Positions 8,133-16,612 of a stretch of 64,000 nucleotides of DNA are shown here, in pieces. Below the pieces are notes generated by a model, which was given only the letters and a program-made list of their open reading frames with translations, was not told where the DNA came from and made no database searches. Source of the stretch: Lachnoclostridium sp. An196 (GTDB lineage Bacteria; Bacillota; Clostridia; Lachnospirales; Lachnospiraceae); the NCBI RefSeq assembly GCF_002160135.1, contig NZ_NFJZ01000008.1:112005-176004 (forward strand), written 5' to 3'. The stretch's first letter is position 1. Every line of letters starts with the position of its first letter. A program made the translations under genes and the position numbers.

Positions 8133-8636
8133 ATGAAATTAAGTTGTAAACGCATTGATTTTGAATACACGCCCGGCGAGGAGATCTTCACCTTTCCCGA
8201 GGAATCAGGACTATCCTTTATTTTCGATGTAGAGGAAGAACTGACGGCTGATCCCGCCGCCATGGATGCGGTGGGGAAAATGCTGGATGAGGCGGAGAAA
8301 CTGGCGGAAAAGGCCAAGGCCGCCATCCAAGCGGCGCTGGCGGATAAGGGTAACCCCTATCACGGCATCGTGACTTACTTCATGCAGTTCCACCGGGATG
8401 AGGTGCCCCCTGAGATTGCGGCGGAGCTCTTTCCGGGGAACGACCCGGCCAAGCTGTCCTTTGCCGAGATGGTGGACTTTCTGCGGCTCAAGCGGTTCGG
8501 CAGCCTGGTGGATAGCGAGATGAACCAGCAAGTTTTCATCCTGGATCTGTCCTTCAACCCGAAGATCACCGACGAGCTGATGGTGGTTTACTTTGATTTG
8601 AACCAGGAGATTTTCTGTATCACCCATGAGAGCTGA
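8133..8636 (+). CDS. DUF2004 family protein
   Basis: 167 residues with AAGGAGGCGCAG before the ATG. It shows the DUF2004 layout: a helical EAEKLAEKAKAAIQAAL segment, IVTYFMQFHRDEVPPEIAAELF, then MVDFLRLKRFGSLVDSEMNQQVFILDLSFNPKITDELMVVYFDLN ending CITHES. DUF2004 proteins are small soluble proteins of unknown action that are often found in immunity clusters. Confidence 0.65.
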   Translation: MKLSCKRIDFEYTPGEEIFTFPEESGLSFIFDVEEELTADPAAMDAVGKMLDEAEKLAEKAKAAIQAALADKGNPYHGIVTYFMQFHRDEVPPEIAAELFPGNDPAKLSFAEMVDFLRLKRFGSLVDSEMNQQVFILDLSFNPKITDELMVVYFDLNQEIFCITHES

Positions 8637-8647
8637 GGAGGCACCCC

Positions 8648-9202
8648 ATGATCAAAGAACGCATCCCCATTTCCGGTGAACTAAAAAGCAAGGTCAAACA
8701 GCTGATGGAGTACGCCGGGTGGCACGAGGGGCGAAGCGTGGACATCTCCCTCGCGGAGCGGTATTACGCCGACCACGGCGTGCCCATGATGAAGGCCACC
8801 CAGCGGTTTTACCGGAAATATTTCGGTCTGTGCTGTCAGTGGTACCTGGCGCAGAAAAAGCTGAGTTGGGCGGCCGACTTTGAATTCGCGCTGTTTCCAT
8901 ACCTCATCAACGGAATCAAGAACCATTTGGAAGATGCCTATTTCCGGGATATGTCCGGCTGTGAGTTGGTGGAGATCGAGCGGGCGGCCGGCCAGAGGTG
9001 CCAGCCCATTGGACACATCGGCTACTACTACCCAGCGGAGGTCTGGATTTCCGAGCACGGGAAACTGTATGCGAAATATGAGTATCAGGATGAGATTGAG
9101 TGCTTTCCGGATGTGTTTGCCCTGATCGAGCGGGAGCTGGGGCAGTGTAAATTCGATTCCGCCGCCATGAAAACCGTGGAGGCACTGGACGGAAAGTCAT
9201 AA
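8648..9202 (+). CDS. SUKH-3 family immunity-type protein
   Basis: 184 residues. AGWHEGRSVDISLAERYYADHG near the N-terminus, then a middle with CQPIGHIGYYYPAEVWISEHGKLYAKYEYQDEIECFPDVFALIERELG. The AGW-x-x-x-R start and the P-I-G...V-x-I-x-x-x-G-x-x-Y pattern are typical of SUKH-3. This SUKH branch is predicted to neutralise polymorphic toxins. Strong GAGGAGG ribosome site, 11 bases after the previous stop. Confidence 0.65.
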   Translation: MIKERIPISGELKSKVKQLMEYAGWHEGRSVDISLAERYYADHGVPMMKATQRFYRKYFGLCCQWYLAQKKLSWAADFEFALFPYLINGIKNHLEDAYFRDMSGCELVEIERAAGQRCQPIGHIGYYYPAEVWISEHGKLYAKYEYQDEIECFPDVFALIERELGQCKFDSAAMKTVEALDGKS

Positions 9203-9238
9203 GAAAGTAATTGCAACTGGAAATGGAGGAAAACGGCG

Positions 9239-9784
9239 ATGGATTATTTGAAGAAACTGCGGGAAAACCCGGATCTGGCAAAGGAATTTGATGTTTTGTT
9301 TGACTTTTTCCTTCTGGATGAACTGACAGAGCGGGATGAGGCGGAAGGCCGATGCACCTTCTCCCTGCCCGGTATGGCCTTTGCCAGAGACGGCTCCGGC
9401 GGGGAATACCACCTGCTGGAGGACGGCTCCATCGGCTATTACAGCAGCGAGGGAGAGGCGGGCCGCTTGGCCGAGAGCATGGACGACCTCTTTTCCCTGA
9501 TCGTGAGCTGCGTCTGCTGGCAGGATTACTGTGACGCGAAGCAATATGCGGATGCCAAAACACTGGAGGAATACGGGCAGAGGCAGCGTAATATCAACTT
9601 GGAAGATATTGATATGGACAGCTGGCGGCGGGTTGCTGATGCCCTCGGCATCCCTACCAATGCGCCTCTGGCCCCCGTTCTGGAGCGGTTCCGCAAAACG
9701 ACGCAGCGACAGCCTCTGTATCAGTGTGTGTTCCATGAGGACGACGGCAGCCTGACCGAATCCTATGGCCTGATGTTTGAATGA
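9239..9784 (+). CDS. SUKH-like protein
   Basis: 181 residues. The central part reads FARDGSGGEYHLLEDGSIGYYSSEGEAGRLAESMDDLFSLIVSC, the SUKH beta-hairpin followed by the helix that ends many SMI1/KNR4 domains. Unlike most SUKH proteins, it continues with another 85 mainly helical residues. Probably an immunity protein of this superfamily, with lower certainty than the SUKH genes at 7003 and 8648. Confidence 0.55.
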   Translation: MDYLKKLRENPDLAKEFDVLFDFFLLDELTERDEAEGRCTFSLPGMAFARDGSGGEYHLLEDGSIGYYSSEGEAGRLAESMDDLFSLIVSCVCWQDYCDAKQYADAKTLEEYGQRQRNINLEDIDMDSWRRVADALGIPTNAPLAPVLERFRKTTQRQPLYQCVFHEDDGSLTESYGLMFE

Positions 9785-9800
9785 GAAAGGAGCAATTCCT

Positions 9801-10127
9801 ATGAAAACCTTTGACCCCAATTACAAACTGTTGGACGAAATGTATCAGGACGACTACTATCCTGATTTCCTGGTGGACAAGGTAAAAGACGAGCTTCAGA
9901 AGGTCATCGACCTGCTGGAGAGCGGTGAAACTGACACCGAAGTGGTGCAGGAAACGCTGGACGAGGCGGTCTGCGGCATCAATGATCTCCAGGAGGAGTT
10001 TGACGAGCACGACAGCGAGATCGAAACGGTGGCGCGGGACTGCATTGGCGTAACTGTGGACTACATTTTGAAGTGGTTTGGCATTCCCATTGATATGGAG
10101 GAGGCCATCCGAGAAAGGGACTGGTGA
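9801..10127 (+). CDS. DUF5713 family protein
   Basis: 108 residues from ATG 9801, which has AAAGGAG nine bases upstream. It follows the DUF5713 pattern from start to end: LLDEMYQDDYYPDFLVDKVKDELQKVIDLLE, INDLQEEFDEHDSEIETVARDCIG, and a final MEEAIRERDW. Helical, acidic and cytoplasmic. Function of the family unknown. Its last four bases overlap the GTG start of the next gene. Confidence 0.7.
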   Translation: MKTFDPNYKLLDEMYQDDYYPDFLVDKVKDELQKVIDLLESGETDTEVVQETLDEAVCGINDLQEEFDEHDSEIETVARDCIGVTVDYILKWFGIPIDMEEAIRERDW

Positions 10128-10480
10128 AGACAATGTCCATTAAAAAAATGTTTGGCGACCTGGATAAGATCGACATTCTGGCGGAAACCAAAACAGGGGA
10201 AGTGGTCATGGTTTTGGTCTGCAATGGCTTCATTGACGGCTCTCCGGAAACGCAGAAGGCCCTGCTGGATAAGATGGAGGGCTATCTGAACCACACCCAG
10301 AGCGAGGAATTTCAAAAGGAATATGGTGGCTGGCCTGTGATTTTGCGGGTGACCTTTGGCCGGGAGCCGGATGAGCGCATCCTGGCCCTGCTCAGCAAGT
10401 GCCCTGCTTGGGCGGCGGGCTATGGCGTAAAGCTGGAATTTGAAATTGGAGGAAAACAGGTCCGCATTGTAGAGAGCTGA
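10124..10480 (+). CDS. DUF6572-like protein, GTG start
   Basis: 118 residues if started at GTG 10124 (overlapping the previous stop, GAAAGGGA just upstream); ATG 10133 is an alternative. MSIKKMFGDLDKIDILAETKTGEVVMVLVCNG followed by KALLDKMEGYLNHTQSEEF matches the DUF6572 outline, in which an I-D-x-x-x-x-x-x-x-TGEV strand precedes an L-x-x-K-x-x-x-Y-L helix. Small alpha/beta protein common in immunity clusters; action unknown. Confidence 0.55.
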   Translation: MKTMSIKKMFGDLDKIDILAETKTGEVVMVLVCNGFIDGSPETQKALLDKMEGYLNHTQSEEFQKEYGGWPVILRVTFGREPDERILALLSKCPAWAAGYGVKLEFEIGGKQVRIVES

Positions 10481-10516
10481 CCGATGCTTAAACCACACCA
10501 ACAGGAGAAAACGAGT

Positions 10517-11248
10517 ATGCCGACAACAGAATGGCTGAACAAATATGAATCCGTTAAGGACAAACTGGCCTGCAAAACGGACCTGGATGCGCATTTCACA
10601 GAGAAAGTGATTGGGAATATGGGTGTGGATGTGCTGGACATTGGGTCCGTCCATTTCCCCACCGGAACCATCTTTGCCTGCGATCCGCTGGTGGAGCTGG
10701 AGGATACACCGCCCTTTATTCAGACGATCCCCGCGGGGACTTATCCCGTGAAGATCTGTGTGGTGCCCAGTGAGAAATACGGCGACCGCTACGCCTGTGT
10801 CAAGGTGGAGGTCAGCGGGGAAAAGCCTGTCCGCTATGAGCTGGGCATGACCGGCAAAGAGGATCTGGACGAGGAACTGGGCGAGGACGAGTATTTTGGA
10901 TTTGGCGTAGACGCCGGGATGGGCTGCGTTGCGGACATCCAGACTCAGGCGGCTTTTCAGACATACTGGGCCAAGCGGCTGGAGGAAGACCCGGACATCG
11001 ACCCCTACAACGACCTGTTCTGCGATCTTCTGGAGGAAAACGCCAAAGCCAATCCCAAGTATCAGAGCAGCTACGGCGACTGGCTCAACTGGACGGTGCC
11101 GGACACAGACTGCAATCTGCCCATCTTCGCCTCCGGCTGGGGGGACGGCTACTATCCGGTCTACTTCGGCTACGACGCAAAGGGTGAAATCTGCGCCGTG
11201 TATGTGCGCTTCATCGACATTGAAGCCAGCTACAAGGAGCAGGCGTAA
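10517..11248 (+). CDS. DUF4241 family protein
   Basis: 243 residues; ATG 10517 is preceded by AGGAGAAAACGAG. Diagnostic segments are FPTGTIFACDPLVELEDTPPFIQTIPAGTYPVKICVV, GFGVDAGMGCVADIQTQAAF and ASGWGDGYYPVYFGYDAKGEICAVYVRFIDIE. All are typical of DUF4241, a beta-rich family found across immunity loci. The protein is complete and of normal length. Confidence 0.8.
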   Translation: MPTTEWLNKYESVKDKLACKTDLDAHFTEKVIGNMGVDVLDIGSVHFPTGTIFACDPLVELEDTPPFIQTIPAGTYPVKICVVPSEKYGDRYACVKVEVSGEKPVRYELGMTGKEDLDEELGEDEYFGFGVDAGMGCVADIQTQAAFQTYWAKRLEEDPDIDPYNDLFCDLLEENAKANPKYQSSYGDWLNWTVPDTDCNLPIFASGWGDGYYPVYFGYDAKGEICAVYVRFIDIEASYKEQA

Positions 11249-11262
11249 GGAGGTAAACAGCG

Positions 11263-12222
11263 ATGGAATGGCCGAGACGGGCGCGGACAGCGGATTGGGA
11301 AAACGGTGTCCTGGCCTTAGATAGAGAGAAGCAATTGGAAATCCCGGAGCTGACCGCAGAGATCATGGAGCGGCTGGCCGGCTACGCCCTGGTGGGCTTT
11401 CATGTGAAGGGCTATCCGGTGACGGATGAACTGCTTGCCCCCTTCGCCGGACACAAAAGCATGGCCAACTTCGGCGTGGAGGACGGGGCTCTCACCGACG
11501 CCTGCTTCCCCATCTTTTCCGCCATGCCCAAGCTGCGCTATCTGCTGCTGGACGGCAACGCCGGAATTAACGGTAACGGTCTGTCCGCCCTGCGGGAGTG
11601 TAAAATAGACCTGCTGACCCTCAACCGCACCGGGCTGGATGACGCCGGACTGCTTCAGGCAGCCTCCATCCCCAGGCTCTCCCACATCCAGATCGACCAT
11701 ACCGCCGTTACCTATGAGGGCCTGCTGGCCATCGCTGGCAACAACCGCATCGAGCCGGTGGCCCATGTGCAGTTTTCCCAGGAGCAGATGGAACACTTCT
11801 CCCAGCTCCAGCGTGAAAAGGCCAAAAAGCCCATCCAGCTGGATGGGCAGGCTGCGGCGGAATGCCGCAGAGTGCTGTCCGCCTTCTTTGCCGAGATGAC
11901 GGAATGGGAGCGGTATATGGAGCAGGCCGGATTTGAGGACGCTCAGGCTGTGCCCCGCCTGCTGGCGATCTGGGAAAAGTATGTGAGCGAAAAGCCCCGT
12001 CCGGGCTACCGGCCTCTGGGCCTCTCGTACAGCGCCCAGGGCACCTACAACGGGGAAGAATTCCTTGACGCGGAGCAGATCACCAAGAACAAGCTCTACA
12101 TCTACACCAGGGAGAAAAACACCGGCTTTGACCGCCGCTTTCTCATGAAACGGGTGGGCGAAGGCTGGAGAATCGACGCGGTGCAGGAGCGGCTGGCCGG
12201 CTGGCAGCGCACGGGATTGTGA
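11263..12222 (+). CDS. Leucine-rich repeat protein with NTF2-like C-terminus
   Basis: 319 residues. Residues about 30-165 form irregular leucine-rich repeats (MPKLRYLLLDGNAGINGNGLSALREC, IDLLTLNRTGLDDAGLLQAA). The last 120 residues (AAAECRRVLSAFFAEMTEWER...LYIYTREKNTGFDRRFLMKRVGEGWRIDAVQERLAGW) have the NTF2-fold immunity layout ending in W-R-I-D. A perfect 20-base palindrome and a second hairpin lie in the linker DNA between the two domains (11829-11871). Confidence 0.65.
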   Translation: MEWPRRARTADWENGVLALDREKQLEIPELTAEIMERLAGYALVGFHVKGYPVTDELLAPFAGHKSMANFGVEDGALTDACFPIFSAMPKLRYLLLDGNAGINGNGLSALRECKIDLLTLNRTGLDDAGLLQAASIPRLSHIQIDHTAVTYEGLLAIAGNNRIEPVAHVQFSQEQMEHFSQLQREKAKKPIQLDGQAAAECRRVLSAFFAEMTEWERYMEQAGFEDAQAVPRLLAIWEKYVSEKPRPGYRPLGLSYSAQGTYNGEEFLDAEQITKNKLYIYTREKNTGFDRRFLMKRVGEGWRIDAVQERLAGWQRTGL

Positions 12223-12255
12223 AGTTCATGAGAATCAGATTGGAGGTACAGGAAG

Positions 12256-12711
12256 ATGGGTTCATGGGGTGTAAAAGCATTGGAAAGTGATAATGGCTTA
12301 GACCTAATTTCCCTTTTGAAAACAGATTATTTACCCAAACATAAGAAACTGACTTTAGGTGGATTGATCGGCTTTCTGAAAGAGGAAGGTTTTCTTGGAG
12401 AAACAGTGAGCGAAATTGACTTTCTCTATGATAATACCGCCATCGCTCTCGCAGAACTTTATTCTGAATGGCGGGAAACAGGAAAGCTAAACTACGATGA
12501 TGAGGATTCTAATGTTTGGTCAGCAATAACGAATTTCTCAGCTTCAGCTACTGCTCGAAAAGACCTTCTTAGGCGATTGAGGAGTATTAAAAATCAAGTT
12601 CCTGATGAAGATGGCGAAAGAGAAATCGTAGAACTTTGGAAAGAAAGTAATAACTGGGAATCGTGGGATAAGCATTTGGATTCTTTGATAGAACTCTTGC
12701 AGCAGGAATAA
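12256..12711 (+). CDS. DUF4259 family protein, A+T-rich
   Basis: 151 residues. The start MGSWGVKALESDNGLDLISLL is the DUF4259 signature (M-G-x-W-G-x-x-x-x-x-x-D-x-x-x-D). The rest is helical with a long acidic tail. Its base composition is far more A+T-rich than the genes on both sides, so it looks like a later insertion into the array. DUF4259 proteins are of unknown action and recur in immunity clusters. Confidence 0.7.
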   Translation: MGSWGVKALESDNGLDLISLLKTDYLPKHKKLTLGGLIGFLKEEGFLGETVSEIDFLYDNTAIALAELYSEWRETGKLNYDDEDSNVWSAITNFSASATARKDLLRRLRSIKNQVPDEDGEREIVELWKESNNWESWDKHLDSLIELLQQE

Positions 12712-12755
12712 AATTGTTGCTTTGTAGGTAAGTGCGTTGAATTGTGAGGCATCAC

Positions 12756-12992
12756 ATGGCATGGGAATATGAAACCTTTGGCCCAGACGGTCAATGCAAA
12801 TTGTTCGGTGTGAACATCTTTAACTACGACTGGCAAACCACCGGCAAGCGAGTAAAAGTCCAAGACCCGATCTATCACCAAGACCATACCTTCGAGGTCT
12901 GGCAGGTGGAGATTGACGGGCAGATCCACCGCTTTGCCGCCGGGGAGTTCTCCAACTGTGTATGGGGATTCTATCTGGAAAAGAACGGATGA
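12756..12992 (+). CDS. Small beta-rich array protein
   Basis: 78 residues from ATG 12756, which follows TGAGG at proper spacing; an in-frame GTG lies at 12744. The sequence is aromatic and beta-rich (MAWEYETFGPDGQCKLFGVNIFNYDW, HTFEVWQVEIDGQIHRFAAGEFSNCVWGFYL). Family not recognised. High G+C returns here after the A+T-rich preceding gene. Confidence 0.55.
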   Translation: MAWEYETFGPDGQCKLFGVNIFNYDWQTTGKRVKVQDPIYHQDHTFEVWQVEIDGQIHRFAAGEFSNCVWGFYLEKNG

Positions 12993-13007
12993 GAGGAGCG
13001 TAGCGCC

Positions 13008-14489
13008 ATGAAAGCCACCGCCGGAGAGGTCTATACGGTCTACAACCAATATCTGAAACGCTACACCGCCTGCCAGGTGGCCTATATCGCGCCGCCGGAC
13101 TCGGTGAGCAAGGAGCCCTGGGCGGTGGTCCTCTCCCTGGACTGGACAGGCGACGCCCCTCTGACTGCGGAGGAACTGCCCCATCTCCGCCCGCTCTACA
13201 AGGACTTCATGTACTGGCCCCGGGAGCTCCACCTGCTGCGGGTGCCGGTGGAAGTCCCGCCCCAGTACACGCTTGTGGGCACACTGCCCCCCTTCACCGA
13301 TGAGCCCTGCCGCTCCTACGGCGGCTGGAACGACGGCTATGATGTGTATCTCCAGATCCGGTGGCAGGCCATCCCGGAGGAGCGGCGGCGGGCCTTCAAG
13401 GAGGCCATGGAGAGTGACGAGCAAACGGAAATCGGCGGTATCCCGGTGAAGGTCAGCAGCCATCGTGTGACGGACCAGTACGAACCATTCGATTCGGCGC
13501 TGGAACTAAAGGCGCTACCTTGCCTCTCCACCCTTATCTGCGAGCGGTGGCACCCGGATCTGCTGGAGTTTTTGCGGGAAAACCCCTTTGTTGATGAAGT
13601 GACTTTGCTCAGCCACGGTCAGAGGACACTTGATCTGCGGGGCACCAGCATCAGAAAGCTGATGCTGGACATGACTGGGCTGGAGGAACTGTGGCTGTGT
13701 GAGGGAACGGAGCTGCTCCTGTTCCAGAACAAGGGGGCGGACGCCTGTGCCATCCATGCCCCCGAAGATGGCAGCGGTTTGACCCTCCAATTTATCGGGG
13801 AATACCGCCCGCACACGGAACTGCCGAACCTACGAGGGCTGCATGGCATCGAGCTGAAGGACTTTGATTTGACCGGACTGGCCGCTGTCCATCCCCACCT
13901 GAAGGAACTGAGGCTCTGGGGCGCGCCGGGAAACCTGGGGAACTTCTCCGCCGTGCGAGGGTTCCGGGAACTGACGAATCTCTCCACCTTTGACCTGTTC
14001 GGCTTCGGCGCAGCTGACATCCCCACCCCGGAGCAGATGCCGGAGCTTCGCTGGTTCTGGATGACCAGCCTGCCGGAGACGGCGGCAAAAGCGGCAAAGC
14101 AGCTCTGGAAAAGCAAGCCGGGAATGGATCTGCGGATCACCAAGCCCCGGAAACCGGAGTGGCTGGCGCAAAACCTGGACAATCCATTCCGAGGCTGGGA
14201 CGGTGCGGAGCATATTCCCACCTCCGCTGCGAAAAAGGCAGCCAATCAATACCGCAAGACCCGTTCCCAGTTGATGAAGCTGGCCGCTGAACCGGGCGAG
14301 GACGCCCAGGCCCAGGCACTGGAGGCGGTGGCAGCCTACACTCAGACCTTCAACAAGATGGGCTTTATCGAAACCGAGGAGCGGGATGAAATTTACATGG
14401 CCCTGCGGGGTATTCTGGATGCCCTGCCGGGCGATATGCTCCAGAAAGATGCCCTAATTGAACACTTTGATCATGTGCGAGATTTTTGA
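13008..14489 (+). CDS. Leucine-rich repeat protein with Imm26-like N-terminus
   Basis: 493 residues. The first 80 (AGEVYTVYNQYLKRYTACQVAYIAP...WAVVLSLDW) look like an Imm26-type domain. Residues about 165-370 are leucine-rich repeats (LRGTSIRKLMLDMTGLEELWLCEGTELLLF, PNLRGLHGIELKDFDLTGLAAVHPHLKELRLWG). The last 120 are helical. LRR proteins here may act as ribonuclease-inhibitor-like binders of toxins. Strong GAGGAG site; complete gene with very high G+C. Confidence 0.65.
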   Translation: MKATAGEVYTVYNQYLKRYTACQVAYIAPPDSVSKEPWAVVLSLDWTGDAPLTAEELPHLRPLYKDFMYWPRELHLLRVPVEVPPQYTLVGTLPPFTDEPCRSYGGWNDGYDVYLQIRWQAIPEERRRAFKEAMESDEQTEIGGIPVKVSSHRVTDQYEPFDSALELKALPCLSTLICERWHPDLLEFLRENPFVDEVTLLSHGQRTLDLRGTSIRKLMLDMTGLEELWLCEGTELLLFQNKGADACAIHAPEDGSGLTLQFIGEYRPHTELPNLRGLHGIELKDFDLTGLAAVHPHLKELRLWGAPGNLGNFSAVRGFRELTNLSTFDLFGFGAADIPTPEQMPELRWFWMTSLPETAAKAAKQLWKSKPGMDLRITKPRKPEWLAQNLDNPFRGWDGAEHIPTSAAKKAANQYRKTRSQLMKLAAEPGEDAQAQALEAVAAYTQTFNKMGFIETEERDEIYMALRGILDALPGDMLQKDALIEHFDHVRDF

Positions 14490-14501
14490 AAGGGGCATCA
14501 C

Positions 14502-15101
14502 ATGAGTTACACGAAATTCAGCAAGGCAGTGACCAAGTGGCTGAAAGCCAATGGCCTGACCTGCTATGGAACAGCCTATGATAGCCCCGAAGAAACAAAA
14601 GCCCGGCTGGACGCATGGATGCGCGGGAGCAAAGAGATACTGCGCCAGTGGATCACAGATAAGCGTTACCGTGAACTGATCTCCTGCGCCCACGGAGGCT
14701 GGTATCAGGATGATGTAATTTTTGAGCCCTTGGCTGAACATTTTGTGGCGAACCACCTGTTTGATGAACTGCGGTTTCTCTGCGAACGCGGCATCCGTTT
14801 TTCTGCGGAAGATATGCTGGCCACCATTAAATCTGAGAAAGAGGAGCATGGGACGCTTGATATAGAAACAATTCGGTCTATCGATGTTCCAAGCTATGTG
14901 TCAGGTCGCAGTTATTCCCATTTGGGGGAAATCGCAAAATACAGGAAACGGACGCTGGATCAGATTATCCGCTATGCAGGCTATCTGGAGCAGATCCACG
15001 CACCTGCGGAGTATTTGGAACAGGTAAATGTCCTGCAGGAGAGCGTTTCGGATCTGACAATCAAAACAAAAGATTTGAAACCATTCCGATTTCGGCTGTG
15101 A
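14502..15101 (+). CDS. Helical array protein, unrecognised
   Basis: 199 residues, largely helical (KFSKAVTKWLKANGLTCYGTAYDSPEETKARLDAWMRG; LAEHFVANHLFDELRFLCERGIRFSAEDMLATI). The layout hints at a helical-repeat protein, but I cannot assign a family. It starts 13 bases after the preceding stop, with AAGGGG upstream. Confidence 0.55.
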   Translation: MSYTKFSKAVTKWLKANGLTCYGTAYDSPEETKARLDAWMRGSKEILRQWITDKRYRELISCAHGGWYQDDVIFEPLAEHFVANHLFDELRFLCERGIRFSAEDMLATIKSEKEEHGTLDIETIRSIDVPSYVSGRSYSHLGEIAKYRKRTLDQIIRYAGYLEQIHAPAEYLEQVNVLQESVSDLTIKTKDLKPFRFRL

Positions 15102-15132
15102 ATGTAATTACCTGAAAGGAGTGTGTGGGCGC

Positions 15133-15732
15133 ATGAGCCGAATCGTTGATGAACCCTATTTCACCCACAGTGCCTACAGCGCCTTCACCACCGGCATCCA
15201 GGTAAAATGCCCCAAGTGCCATGGCGCGGGTGTGGTGACAGCGGACGATGATAACGCCTATTTCCGCTGCTTGAGCTGCGGCCATCAGGAGACACGCGAC
15301 CGGACGATCTACCGCTATGATGTCCATAACCAGTGCAAAAACTGCGGCAGGTACTATCGGGTGGATATTGAAGATGAGGCAAGGCAGCATTTTCCCGTCC
15401 TCCATGTGGCCTGCCCCTATTGCGGAACAACCATGCCGGGCGAGGTACATAAGACGGCGGAGGCTTTCTCCTATGGTGCGGAGATTCAGGGCGGCAAGGA
15501 CCCCTGGTTCGGCCTGGAACTGTGGTTTTTGACCTCATTCCAGGGTAAGCCGGTCTGGGCCCTCAACCGGGAGCACCTTGCCTATCTGATCGGCTATCTC
15601 AGTGCCGACCTGCGGGAAAAGCCATCGGGAAGCCAGAAAAAGACTCAGGCCGACCATCTCCCCACTTTCATGAAAACCGCAAAGAATCGGGAGCGGATCG
15701 TGAAGCTGCTGAAGAAGCTGCAAGAGAAATGA
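15133..15732 (+). CDS. Zinc-ribbon protein with three CxxC pairs
   Basis: 199 residues from ATG 15133; an in-frame GTG at 15121 lies too close to the AAAGGAG. Three ribbon units are visible: CPKCHGAG...CLSCG, CKNCGRYY and CPYCGTTM, the first resembling TFIIB-type ribbons. A conserved-looking middle, GKDPWFGLELWFLTSFQGKPVWALNREHLAYLIGYLSADLREK, follows, then a basic tail. Proteins of this shape are often named TFIIB-type zinc ribbon proteins, with no proven role. It could bind nucleic acid. Confidence 0.6.
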   Translation: MSRIVDEPYFTHSAYSAFTTGIQVKCPKCHGAGVVTADDDNAYFRCLSCGHQETRDRTIYRYDVHNQCKNCGRYYRVDIEDEARQHFPVLHVACPYCGTTMPGEVHKTAEAFSYGAEIQGGKDPWFGLELWFLTSFQGKPVWALNREHLAYLIGYLSADLREKPSGSQKKTQADHLPTFMKTAKNRERIVKLLKKLQEK

Positions 15733-15742
15733 GGAAAACAAT

Positions 15743-16612
15743 ATGGCACTACAAGATAAGAAGATCATGCCTCCCCCTTGGCTGGCCCACCGGGAGATCG
15801 AGCGATACTCCATTGGCTGGCGCATGGGCTATGGGGAGGATTACATAGACCGATTTGGCGATTGGCTGGACACCCTCTCCCCGGAGGAGCGGACGGAATA
15901 CCGCACTCTCTTTCCCGAGCCAGTGACCTGGAAGGGCTGGTGGGATGACGAGGACAGCAGCGAGGTGCTGGAGCATGGTGACTTCTTGGTGGATGCGTGG
16001 CAGCCGGAGGGCCAGCCCAAGTACACCCGCCAGTGGCTCCAGCAGGAGTTTGCTGCGGGGAGAACGCGAGAGCTGTGCCTGTTCTGGGGCCATCAGCCAT
16101 CCGAGGACGGCCAGCTGACAAAAAGCTGCCTCAGCCAGTGGTGGATGGAGGACTTCTATACGACGGCTGACTCCTACCTCTGCATGGAGCAGTATATGAT
16201 GGCTGCTAAGGCCGAACTGTTTGGCGACAAAGAGATCCGGGACCAGATTTTGAAATGCAGCGACCAAAAGCAGATCAAGGCCCTGGGCCGCAAGGTGCGG
16301 GGCTTTGAGCAGAAGGTATGGGACAAGTTCAAGTACGCCATTGTGCTGCTTGGCAACTGGCACAAATTCAGCCAGAACCGCGAACTGCGGGAGTTTCTCC
16401 TTTCCACCGGGGACAGCGTGCTGGTGGAGGCCAGCCCCTACGATGCCATCTGGGGTATCCGCCTCGCGGCCAGTTCGCCGGAGGCCCAGGACCCCATGAA
16501 GTGGCGGGGACAAAACCTGCTGGGCTTTGCGCTGATGGAGATGCGGGACGAGCTGCGCAGAGTGACACAGAATGAAATGCTTTGCGATTGGAGTATGGTA
16601 TGGCAACAATGA
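15743..16612 (+). CDS. NADAR-family N-glycosidase with N-terminal extension
   Basis: 289 residues. From about residue 107 the NADAR (YbiA-like) fold is clear: LCLFWGHQ, SQWWMEDFYTTADSYLCMEQYMMAAKAELFGD, ALGRKVRGFEQKVWDKFKYAIVLLGNWHKFSQN, VEASPYDAIWGIRLAA, WRGQNLLGFALMEMRDEL. NADAR enzymes hydrolyse N-glycosidic bonds in riboflavin intermediates and some remove ADP-ribose from DNA guanines in DarT-type systems. The first 100 residues (PPPWLAHREIERYSIGWRMGYGEDYIDRF...) are an extra domain. In this setting, reversal of an ADP-ribosylating toxin is a plausible inference. Confidence 0.85.
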   Translation: MALQDKKIMPPPWLAHREIERYSIGWRMGYGEDYIDRFGDWLDTLSPEERTEYRTLFPEPVTWKGWWDDEDSSEVLEHGDFLVDAWQPEGQPKYTRQWLQQEFAAGRTRELCLFWGHQPSEDGQLTKSCLSQWWMEDFYTTADSYLCMEQYMMAAKAELFGDKEIRDQILKCSDQKQIKALGRKVRGFEQKVWDKFKYAIVLLGNWHKFSQNRELREFLLSTGDSVLVEASPYDAIWGIRLAASSPEAQDPMKWRGQNLLGFALMEMRDELRRVTQNEMLCDWSMVWQQ

